Of a DNA stretch of 33,849 nucleotides, positions 15,670 through 22,708 are shown piece after piece. The translations under genes and the position numbers were made by a program. This DNA comes from Methanolinea sp. SDB. Its GTDB lineage: Archaea; Halobacteriota; Methanomicrobia; Methanomicrobiales; Methanospirillaceae. The DNA lies in the NCBI GenBank assembly GCA_001412335.1, contig LKUF01000414.1, forward strand, positions 1 to 33,849, read 5' to 3'. Positions within the stretch are counted from its first letter, which is position 1; every line of letters starts with the position of its first letter. Below the pieces are notes generated by a model. The model was not told the origin of the DNA, searched no databases, and worked only from the letters and a program-made list of their open reading frames with translations.

Positions 15670-15762
15670 GAATCCCAATGGGTTGGCACATGGTATGAAA
15701 CCTCTATTCTCGTGTTCCATAATGCATCGAGAAGGAGCAGGAATGAAGATTCCCACCTCGTC

Positions 15763-16506
15763 CTACTCCCGATCCAGCTTTCCTACAGCAGCGCAGTAGA
15801 TGACGAATTCGTCGATGCCGTCTATTCCAAGGAGATCCGCCATCTGTTGATCGTCAAACGCACCCATGGCACACGTCCCGCATCCCAGCTGGGTGGCAGC
15901 GAGGTACAGGTTCTGGCAGACGTGCCCGGCATCCAGGTGGACAAGGCGGTATGCCCGTTCCGCGTAACGCCAGGCCATACGGTAGATGACACTGCTCCAC
16001 ATGAAGGTTGCTGCCGATGCCCGGACAAATGCCTGGCCAAGGCATGCGGCCATCGTCCGGTCCGCCAGGTCTGGGCCTGCCCCTATCTCAAGAAGCTGGT
16101 TTGAGAATGCCAGGTAGCGGTATATGCCCGGTTCCAGCCCTTCGATCCGGTTTGCCAGGATGTATGTCTCAAAAGAGTGGCGTCCACCTGCAGAGGGGAC
16201 ATTCCTGAACGTAAAATACGGTTCCTGGACGTGAACGATTCCCTGTGTGCACCACAGGAGATAGGTGATTTCTTCGATTGAGAGCGGCTCCCGGGAATAA
16301 TGACGCACGGATCTTCTCCCTTCGATTGCCCGGCGGAGGTCGAGAGGGGGGATGGATAGCTCTTTTGGGGAGGGAAGGGCGATCAGATCTCCACCAGGCG
16401 GGAATGGCTTTTCAAGGGGAGGTGCGGGAACCCGTAAAAACTGGTCGGAGACAGATACATGTTCATACCGTGTCATCTCCATGAACCGCTGTCCGGTTGG
16501 TTTCAT
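15763..16506 (-). CDS. SagB/ThcOx-type nitroreductase-fold oxidoreductase
   Basis: A 247-residue FMN-dependent protein. RRAIEGRRSVRHYSREPLSIEEITYLLWCTQGI (about 59-91) is the nitroreductase-family opening of the SagB subclass; RNVPSAGGRHSFETYIL follows and the C-terminus has LYLAATQLGCGTCAMGAFDD. SagB proteins oxidise azolines in peptide toxins when next to SagC/SagD genes, but no YcaO cyclodehydratase or precursor peptide is visible here, so it is more likely a free-standing oxidoreductase. The start is ATG 16506; ATG 16482 is an alternative. Family firm, function open. Confidence 0.85.
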   Translation of the reverse strand: MKPTGQRFMEMTRYEHVSVSDQFLRVPAPPLEKPFPPGGDLIALPSPKELSIPPLDLRRAIEGRRSVRHYSREPLSIEEITYLLWCTQGIVHVQEPYFTFRNVPSAGGRHSFETYILANRIEGLEPGIYRYLAFSNQLLEIGAGPDLADRTMAACLGQAFVRASAATFMWSSVIYRMAWRYAERAYRLVHLDAGHVCQNLYLAATQLGCGTCAMGAFDDQQMADLLGIDGIDEFVIYCAAVGKLDRE

Positions 16507-16573
16507 CAGGGATCAATTGCCGGTTCGGGTACATAAACGGTATGCACGTGGATTATGTTTCCGATCCCCATAA

Positions 16574-17560
16574 GTGCCTCTTCATCCGACCAGATATGTG
16601 ATGCCTGCGACAGCCGCTGTTCCAGGGGTGCTTCTCCTGTACCTGGCAGAGGCTATAATACTCCTCACCATCGGGATAGTCCTGGCAAGCATCCTCGTGG
16701 AAACAGGGATATTTTCCCGAATCTCACGGCTTACCCGCCCCCTGTGCCGCATATCGGGGCTGACGGAGTCCGCCACAACATCGATCCTGGCCATCTTCAT
16801 CAATCCCACGGCAGGAAAAGCCATGCTTGCAGGCCTGTACAATGACGGCAGGGTGGAAAAAGAGGAGATCATCCCCACTCTGGTGATGAGCACATTTCCC
16901 GTCGTTCTTGGCGAGTCGCTCTTCCGTGTCCACCTCCCGGCAGCAATCGTGCTGCTCGGGCCGCTGGTCGGGGGGTTGCACGTGCTGCTGAACCTCTTCT
17001 CAAGCGGACTCCAGATGTTTTGGGCCATACTCTATACCCGGTTCATGGTACGGAAGAGGATCTCTTTCGATTGTATCGATACGCCGGCAGTACCTGATCC
17101 GATACGGTTCTCCCGCGAAAGGCTGGTCCTCGGAATAACAAAGGCATGGCCTCAGCTCAGACGAATCATCCCGGTCACGGTTATCGCCGTCCTGGTCTTT
17201 GCGGTGCTCTCCATCTACGGCATCATGGACCTTATCGGGGCCCTGTTTACCCCTGTTCTTGGAGCAATCGGTCTTCCTGGCGAGAGCTCTACTGCCCTCG
17301 TGGCACAGGTTCTTCGGTCTTATGCAGGTTACGCGGTCGTCGCATCACTCATGACCACAGGAATACTCGGATTGAAAGACGCTCTCGTCACGCTGCTCAT
17401 CGGGAGCATGATGGTCATAACCCTGATCTACGTCCGCTATACGTTTCCTCTCAACATATCTCTCTTCGGACGGTTCGGCCTGAAGATCACCGCAGTCTCG
17501 TACATCTGCAGCATGTCGGCAAAGATCGTCACGCTCTCGCTGGTATTGCTGTTGCTGTAA
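16574..17560 (+). CDS. Nucleoside-recognition (gate) domain membrane protein
   Basis: A polytopic protein of 319-328 residues, depending on start. It has about eight hydrophobic segments and the gate-domain features seen in spore-maturation/nucleoside-transport relatives: ESATTSILAIFINPTAGKAMLA and, in the second half, GLPGESSTALVAQVLRSYAGY, which look like two related repeats. Methanogens commonly carry such proteins with unknown substrate. GTG 16574 and ATG 16601 (MPATAAVPG) are both possible; neither has a clear Shine-Dalgarno. Its stop is immediately followed in the same frame by the aminotransferase remnant. Confidence 0.75.
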   Translation: MPLHPTRYVMPATAAVPGVLLLYLAEAIILLTIGIVLASILVETGIFSRISRLTRPLCRISGLTESATTSILAIFINPTAGKAMLAGLYNDGRVEKEEIIPTLVMSTFPVVLGESLFRVHLPAAIVLLGPLVGGLHVLLNLFSSGLQMFWAILYTRFMVRKRISFDCIDTPAVPDPIRFSRERLVLGITKAWPQLRRIIPVTVIAVLVFAVLSIYGIMDLIGALFTPVLGAIGLPGESSTALVAQVLRSYAGYAVVASLMTTGILGLKDALVTLLIGSMMVITLIYVRYTFPLNISLFGRFGLKITAVSYICSMSAKIVTLSLVLLLL

Positions 17561-18031
17561 AGTCTCGGAAATCCCGTTCCCTGCGCTCCAGGGGAGATAA
17601 TCGATAAGGCCATCACCGCCAAGCAGGCCTCCGACCTCCATACCAACATCTTCGCCCAGCATGTACTGGCCCGGTACCTCGAAAGGATCGATATGGACTC
17701 CAGGATCTCTTCCATCAACAGGGCCTATGCTGAAAAATGCTCGCTGATGCTCGAATGCATGGACAGGCTCTTATCGGACGGAGTCGGGTATACCCGCCCG
17801 GACGGGGGGATGTTCATCTGGCTCACACTCCCTGAAGGGTTCTTTACCATGGAACTCTGGAGGCGTGCATTGGAGAAGAATGTGGCCATCCTTCCCGGAA
17901 CTCCCTTTTACACGGACGGTGGAGGGGACAGCGGGGTCAGGCTGAATTTCTCAAACGCGGACGCAGAAGATATATGCATCGGAATTTCAAGGCTGGCCGG
18001 GGTTATGCAGGGTTACATGGATACTGCATGA
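17561..18031 (+). pseudogene. C-terminal remnant of a class I PLP aminotransferase
   Basis: From directly after the upstream stop, the frame reads CAPGEIIDKAITAKQASDLH, then a continuous C-terminal aminotransferase domain: RPDGGMFIWLTLPEG, NVAILPGTPFY and VRLNFSNADAEDI. This is the small domain of the 2-aminoadipate/aromatic aminotransferase (MocR-like fold I) group. The normal protein has about 390 residues; here only about 156 remain. The homology begins just after the place where the PLP lysine loop should be, so the catalytic lysine and the large domain are missing. A later ATG at 17693 could start a 112-residue fragment. It reads as a deletion product fused up to the previous gene. Confidence 0.8.
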
Positions 18032-18036
18032 AACAA

Positions 18037-18261
18037 TCATTCCTCCAGTACGAGGTATTCGCACGGATTGTCATCAAAGATGAATAGTTCGTCAATCGAG
18101 GTTGAGAGTGCCTTCGAAATGTCATGGGCAAGTTTCAGGGACGGGTTATACCTCCCCTTCTCGAGAAAGACGATCGTCTCTCTTCGTACCCCCGCGGCAG
18201 CGGCGAGGTCTGCCTGTGTCAATCCCTCCCTCTCACGAAACTCTTTGATTCGGTTCTTCAT
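18037..18261 (-). CDS. XRE-family HTH regulator
   Basis: A minimal 74-residue Cro/CI-type repressor. The helix-turn-helix is at about 14-35 (GLTQADLAAAAGVRRETIVFLE), followed by KGRYNPSLKLAHDISKALSTSIDELF, the usual fourth and fifth helices. Such small regulators in archaea often sit beside a membrane protein gene. Here the gene directly upstream on the same strand encodes a YhfC-type protease. Its own promoter carries an inverted repeat, so autoregulation is likely but unproven. Confidence 0.9.
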   Translation of the reverse strand: MKNRIKEFREREGLTQADLAAAAGVRRETIVFLEKGRYNPSLKLAHDISKALSTSIDELFIFDDNPCEYLVLEE

Positions 18262-18296
18262 ACCCGGTCTACTCTCACAAGTATATGATAAATTTC

Positions 18297-18332
18297 TAAC
18301 ATTCCGTTATTAAAATGTTATATATATTTAAC
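18297..18332 (-). promoter_or_regulatory. Promoter and inverted repeat of the XRE gene
   Basis: On the minus strand a TATA element, GTTAAATATATATAAC, spans 18317-18332. TAACATT (18297-18303) and AATGTTA (18314-18320) form a perfect 7-base inverted repeat with a 10-base spacer between the TATA box and the expected transcript start. It overlaps the 3' end of the upstream protease gene. Confidence 0.5.
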
Positions 18333-19142
18333 TTCTTCTCTGAATTCGGCGATGCGGTCCCGCCCCATCATCTTCCATATCCAGAGCATGACCAGGAGAG
18401 CCAGGAGGGCATTCAAGGCTAAAATTCCCTCTGTTGGCCAGATGCCGTGTAACCTGGAGATGTAGACTGCAATGAAATCCACGAAGCAATGCCACGCGAT
18501 GGCTGCCAGGAGAAATCTCCACTCCAGGCGGACGACGGAATACAGTACCAGGAGCGTAAAGGCGATGTGCAGGGTGATTGTCATGATTCTCTCGAAGAGT
18601 CCGGGGATTATGTCAAGGGGCGTGAGGGACGAAAGTGTTCCAACCGCTGCAAGCTGTTGGGGATCGGTGAGCATGGCAGAAAGAAATCCGGAATTTCCCG
18701 ACACGAACACGATATAGAGGATCATCGACTGGAGGACGAGGAGTGCCACGATGATCGATTCGATTCCACCCCACCCGACGCCGAAGAGCAGGCCACATTC
18801 CCTTGAGAGGAGCAGCCTTCTTGCCGGGAAGAAGAGGGAGAATACCAGGTACCTGATGCCCTCCTCCACGATCCCTGCACAGAGACCAAGGAATAGTGCG
18901 AGGGCTGCAAGCATCATCGTCGGATCGGGGAGTACACTCCTAATCCATTCGGAATATGGCGGCTCAAGCAGTATGAGAAGCGGTACGTGAATTACCTGCG
19001 ACACGATAAAAAACAGGGCCCCATAGAGGAAAATACTCCATCCAAGGTTGAATTTTTTGATGATGCAATATCCAAGTATGAGAGGGATGGCAATCTCGGC
19101 GAGAACCACGAGTGCAAATGTCAGGACGACCATGATGTCCAT
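18318..19142 (-). CDS. YhfC-family glutamic-type intramembrane protease
   Basis: A 274-residue protein with about eight membrane segments. The features match the YhfC family: EEGIRY at 93-98 (EExxR), a glutamate in GWGGIESII, a histidine in TLHIAFTLLV, and WHCFVDF near the C-terminus. These resemble the active-site pattern of glutamic intramembrane proteases related to CPBP/Rce1 and PrsW. The substrate is unknown. It lies upstream of a small XRE regulator on the same strand, a pairing that suggests stress or envelope sensing, which is inference. An AT-rich TATTAA stretch near 19165-19175 is the likely TATA box. Confidence 0.8.
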   Translation of the reverse strand: MDIMVVLTFALVVLAEIAIPLILGYCIIKKFNLGWSIFLYGALFFIVSQVIHVPLLILLEPPYSEWIRSVLPDPTMMLAALALFLGLCAGIVEEGIRYLVFSLFFPARRLLLSRECGLLFGVGWGGIESIIVALLVLQSMILYIVFVSGNSGFLSAMLTDPQQLAAVGTLSSLTPLDIIPGLFERIMTITLHIAFTLLVLYSVVRLEWRFLLAAIAWHCFVDFIAVYISRLHGIWPTEGILALNALLALLVMLWIWKMMGRDRIAEFREEVKYI

Positions 19143-19263
19143 GAGAAGACGGTTATGGCTCCCTGGTTAATAAAGCCTGGTTGAACCGGTCCTGTTGATT
19201 GCCCTTCCAGGAACCCGGGTAAACGAAATCAATCCGGAACTTGTGCAATCATCGAACTGACAG

Positions 19264-19785
19264 TCAGGGGAGATAGTCAAGAATGATCCGCCATTCCCTG
19301 ATCTTATCTTCCAGGGAATACCTGGCATTCGCGGGACTCGTTGATGGCAGTCTCTGGAAAACAAGACTTTCCGGGAGGCTCTCTCCTCTGACGCTCCGGA
19401 GAAAAAATGACCATGCCCTGCCGCCGTTCAGCCCGACAAACCGTATCCCCTGATTTGTATCCAGAAATCCTAAAATATCGTTCATCCTTGCCTCCCTGAT
19501 ATCATGGTCCATGCTTCCCTGCTGGAACCTTCGGGACTCGACCATGTCCCAGACTGCGATGCGGCGCTGCTTCAGGCGGGAGTACATCAGGGATATCTCC
19601 TCCTCGTCGGGCAGATCAAGGATAGCCCTCATCACCTTCCAGAACTGGTTTTTGGGATTGGCATAATACAGTCCTTTCTCAAGCGACATTCTGCTCGGGA
19701 AACTCCCTAAAACAAGAACCACGGGATCTTCACAGAGGATCGGGGCCAGTCCGGATTCTCGTCCGCGAGGGGCGGCGTCCACCAT
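19264..19785 (-). CDS. Hypoxanthine-DNA glycosylase, UDG family 6
   Basis: A 173-residue member of the uracil-DNA glycosylase superfamily. LGSFPSRMSLEKGLYYANP (about 27-45) followed by NQFWKVM is the family-6 hypoxanthine-DNA glycosylase signature; IAVWDMVESRRFQQGSMD and GLNGGRA follow, and LPSTSPANARYS is the C-terminal DNA-intercalating loop. It should remove deoxyinosine, the product of adenine deamination. The start is ATG 19785, whose A overlaps the TAA of the upstream creatininase-family gene, so the two are translationally coupled. Confidence 0.87.
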   Translation of the reverse strand: MVDAAPRGRESGLAPILCEDPVVLVLGSFPSRMSLEKGLYYANPKNQFWKVMRAILDLPDEEEISLMYSRLKQRRIAVWDMVESRRFQQGSMDHDIREARMNDILGFLDTNQGIRFVGLNGGRAWSFFLRSVRGESLPESLVFQRLPSTSPANARYSLEDKIREWRIILDYLP

Positions 19786-20573
19786 TACAACTCGTTTCCT
19801 GCACCTGTACGGACGTTTCCGGACCGGTAATCCCAGTCACACGCATCCAGGTGCGAAAACACCTTCACCAACGCCCCGACCAGCACCTCCCTCATCTGCA
19901 GTCCCTTCTCCCGGGTTGCACGGGTGGGATCACCGCTGGCTCCGCTGTCGGTCAATTCTTTAAAGAGCCACTTGACCTCTGCATAGGGGGGCAGGCGGTC
20001 GGGCACCGTCCCTCGTGCAAGTTCGGGCCGGCAGAGTTCCGGGAACAGGGCAAGCCCCATCGAGAGCTCTCCTTCACCTCCATGTCCAAGGCCCCCCCAT
20101 ACCTCGAAGAAGTCGGCTGGAAGGAGATCGGACAGCGTCTCCCACCATGCACCAAGCGAGACGATACGCATCTCCGGGTGCTCAACCTTGATCGTCCGTG
20201 CCGCAACCTCAATCGGTGCAATATTACCGTCGTGACCATTCAGGATGAAGACCTTGTATACCCTCTCCCTCCATAACGATTCAAGGATATCCCTGATAAT
20301 GGCGGTCTCGGTCTCGAACCTGAGGGATACGGTAAAGGGAAAGTCCCTGTAATGCTCGCTCATTCCGTATGGAACAGCCGGGAGCACTGCAGTCCGCTCC
20401 ACTCGTGCCGCAAGATCCCTGGCAAGCAGCCAGGCGGTCAGCGCATCGGTGGCAAACGGCATGTGGGGCCCATGGCTCTCAAGGGACCCAAGGGGGAGTA
20501 TGACCTTTTCGAAGGACGTCTCGCGGTAATCGGCAGCGGTAAGGTGTTGTATCTCCAGTGTATCTTTCTCCAA
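19785..20573 (-). CDS. Creatininase-family metalloenzyme, ArfB-like
   Basis: A 262-residue amidohydrolase of the creatininase fold. Metal ligands are visible in PLGSLESHGPHMPFATDA (Glu32, His34 or His37, Asp43), NGHDGN (112-117) and HGGEGELS (164-171). In methanogens the family includes ArfB, the formamide hydrolase acting on the FAPy-type nucleotide in F420 and riboflavin synthesis, so ArfB is a reasonable candidate; I cannot tell it from other creatininase-like proteins. The start is TTG 20573 behind the near-perfect Shine-Dalgarno AGGTGATC. Its promoter has a 16-base palindrome. It is overlapped by the hypoxanthine glycosylase gene. Confidence 0.8.
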   Translation of the reverse strand: MEKDTLEIQHLTAADYRETSFEKVILPLGSLESHGPHMPFATDALTAWLLARDLAARVERTAVLPAVPYGMSEHYRDFPFTVSLRFETETAIIRDILESLWRERVYKVFILNGHDGNIAPIEVAARTIKVEHPEMRIVSLGAWWETLSDLLPADFFEVWGGLGHGGEGELSMGLALFPELCRPELARGTVPDRLPPYAEVKWLFKELTDSGASGDPTRATREKGLQMREVLVGALVKVFSHLDACDWDYRSGNVRTGAGNEL

Positions 20574-20606
20574 GGGATCACCTGTTCAACGAGATCTGTG
20601 CTATCC

Positions 20607-20622
20607 CCGGTATTAATACCGG
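20607..20622 (-). promoter_or_regulatory. 16-base palindrome over the creatininase-gene promoter
   Basis: CCGGTATTAATACCGG is a perfect palindrome. Its AT core lies about 40 bases before the TTG start and 25-30 bases before a likely transcript start near 20586, where a TATA box is expected. It reads as an operator superimposed on the TATA element. Confidence 0.5.
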
Positions 20623-20654
20623 AGTATTTGTGCAGTTTTTGCCGGTCAAAAATT

Positions 20655-21302
20655 TTAGTGAATGATGCCGCCCTTTTTTCGCGGAAGGTGATTTCCGATG
20701 GTCAGGACAACAGGCATCAGGAGATAACACATCATGCTGGCGTGGGTATCGAAGAATGAGACTGCAATGGCGAGCAGGATTATGGCAGGGATGATAAATA
20801 CTCTCAAAGGGACCTTCTGCACTGCAGCGTGTCCGATGGGCTCTTTTCCCCGTTCCTGTAAATAATGCCTGCTATAGAACCAGATAGACGATATCAAAAT
20901 GCTGGCGACAAGAAGGTTGACATGAAAAAGAAGGACCGCCTCAAAGACATTATCATAATCGCCTGACAGGCTGGTAAAGAAGGGTATGAGCACTACGAAG
21001 AAGAGTAGAAACATGTTGAGCCAGATCAACCGAATATCCACGAATCTTATGGAATGAAGAATGCGATGATGAGCCACCCAGTACCCGCCAAGGATAAAAA
21101 AAGCGATGGTGAAGAAGAGGAACTCCGGATACATATCAGCAATCGCTCCCGGGAGCAGTGCCGGCGCCTTTTCCACAGGGATCATCGGAACTGTCAGGGA
21201 GAGGACGAGGAGGGTCATGGAGATTGCGAATATCCCGTCGCTTAAGGCCTCTATACGGGACTTGGCAAGCCCCTCCATGTTATGATTACTATCCCCGGTC
21301 AT
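20655..21302 (-). CDS. TMEM175-type (DUF1211) potassium channel subunit
   Basis: A 215-residue protein with six membrane segments. RIEALSDGIFAISMTLLVLSL (16-36) matches the family hallmark RxxxFSDG-FAI-TLLVL on the first helix, with Leu in place of the usual Phe before SDG. HHRIL at the third helix is also typical. Prokaryotic homologs form tetrameric potassium channels lacking a P-loop. The start is ATG 21302; ATG 21278 (MEGLAKSR) is an alternative. TTTAATAATAATAG near 21330-21343 on the minus strand could be its TATA box. Confidence 0.85.
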   Translation of the reverse strand: MTGDSNHNMEGLAKSRIEALSDGIFAISMTLLVLSLTVPMIPVEKAPALLPGAIADMYPEFLFFTIAFFILGGYWVAHHRILHSIRFVDIRLIWLNMFLLFFVVLIPFFTSLSGDYDNVFEAVLLFHVNLLVASILISSIWFYSRHYLQERGKEPIGHAAVQKVPLRVFIIPAIILLAIAVSFFDTHASMMCYLLMPVVLTIGNHLPRKKGGIIH

Positions 21303-21410
21303 GGTTGATCAGGTGTTTGGTTCGTATTACTATTATTATTAAACGACCAGAAAGGAGATCCGATCTGATTGCAGACATCAAAAAAAGATTGTACAGATCC
21401 CTGGAAAAGT

Positions 21411-22676
21411 TCATGCAGGATAATTTTTCGGCGTCCTCATCAACAGGAACGCTACCACCAGTCCGACAACTGCCAGTCCCAGGATCCATGGAAAGACCCC
21501 GAGATAGTTACCCGTCGTGGTCTTGATAAATCCTGCCAGCTGGGGACCGGCTATCGCTCCCGCCCCATAGGCCAGGAACACCACGCCGTAGCAGCGCGGG
21601 TAGTCGCAGGTCCCGAAATACGAGCCGGTGGCGGTTGGTGCGATGGCAAGCCACCCCCCGAGGCAGCCCCACAGGATCGCGAACGCGACTATGTAGACGA
21701 CAGTGTGGGCTGCCTGCCACATCAGGAACGATGAGAGAGCGATCAGGACAAATGAGAGCATCGCCGTATTCCGTGGGTTCAGCCTGTCGGTGAGTGCACC
21801 GAATACCGGCCGCCCTCCGCCGTTGAAGATGGCGAAGAATCCCACGAGGAGGGTTGCCAGGCCTGCCTCGATCCCGATCTCGGTTCCCACCGGTTTCGAG
21901 ATGGAGATGGCCATAAGTCCCGCAAGGCAGCCGATGAAGTAGCATATCCATAACCCGTAGAAGGTGCTTGTACGCAACATCGCCGATCGATCACACTCAC
22001 AATACAGCTCTCCAGGTTTTGGGGCAGGCATCTCCCATCCCGCAGGGTTCCACCCTTCATCAGGGAAACGCAGGGGCAGGGCAAGCAGCGCGATAAGCAC
22101 GATGAATACCAGTCCGAATATCCGGAATGTGTTCATCACGCCAAAGGCGGATATCAGGTACCCGGCAATGTTGGCCGTGATAAACGCGGAGAACCCAAAC
22201 CCGAGGAGCGTCAGGCCAACCGCCACCCCCCTCCTGTCAGGGAACCAGCGTGCGGCAACCGCCACCGGGACTCCATACGCAATGCCGACTCCGATGCCCC
22301 CTATCACCCCGTATACAACATAGAGCATCTGAACAGAGGTTACCGTGGATGCAAGGATCCATCCAATCCCGGTCAGGATGCCACCTATCATGGTTGTCTT
22401 TCTCGGCCCCAGTGTCTCGATATACTTTCCCGTAAGCGGCATGGCAATCGCAAAGAATGCAAGGAAGACGGAAAACGGCATCAGGACCTCGTTTGCAGTA
22501 ACTGACTGGCCAAGCACACCGGTAAAGTAGTCGGTGAGGGGTGCTACAAAAACACTCCACGAGTAGATGGTGCCAAGACAGAGATTTATCACGAGGCCAA
22601 GCGCAATAAGCACCCATCGCCCACGTTCTGCGGGAAGTCCGAACAGGTATGTCCCGGAAATTGCCCCGGTCGTCAC
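21411..22676 (-). CDS. OFA-family MFS transporter
   Basis: A 421-residue, 12-helix major facilitator. The opening RGRWVLIALGLVINLCLGTIYSWSVF is the oxalate/formate antiporter family hallmark, and NGGGRPVFGALTDRLNPRN is its version of the MFS loop motif at the centre. Substrates in this family are small carboxylates, but most members are uncharacterised. It starts at GTG 22676 with GGAGTGA as Shine-Dalgarno, 32 bases after the acetyl-CoA synthetase stop on the same strand. An operon with that enzyme suggests acetate or another monocarboxylate, which is inference. A T-run on the minus strand at about 21380-21387 may terminate it. Confidence 0.88.
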   Translation of the reverse strand: MTTGAISGTYLFGLPAERGRWVLIALGLVINLCLGTIYSWSVFVAPLTDYFTGVLGQSVTANEVLMPFSVFLAFFAIAMPLTGKYIETLGPRKTTMIGGILTGIGWILASTVTSVQMLYVVYGVIGGIGVGIAYGVPVAVAARWFPDRRGVAVGLTLLGFGFSAFITANIAGYLISAFGVMNTFRIFGLVFIVLIALLALPLRFPDEGWNPAGWEMPAPKPGELYCECDRSAMLRTSTFYGLWICYFIGCLAGLMAISISKPVGTEIGIEAGLATLLVGFFAIFNGGGRPVFGALTDRLNPRNTAMLSFVLIALSSFLMWQAAHTVVYIVAFAILWGCLGGWLAIAPTATGSYFGTCDYPRCYGVVFLAYGAGAIAGPQLAGFIKTTTGNYLGVFPWILGLAVVGLVVAFLLMRTPKNYPA

Positions 22677-22708
22677 GAAGAATTCACTCCAAAAGAAAAA
22701 ATGGGGGA

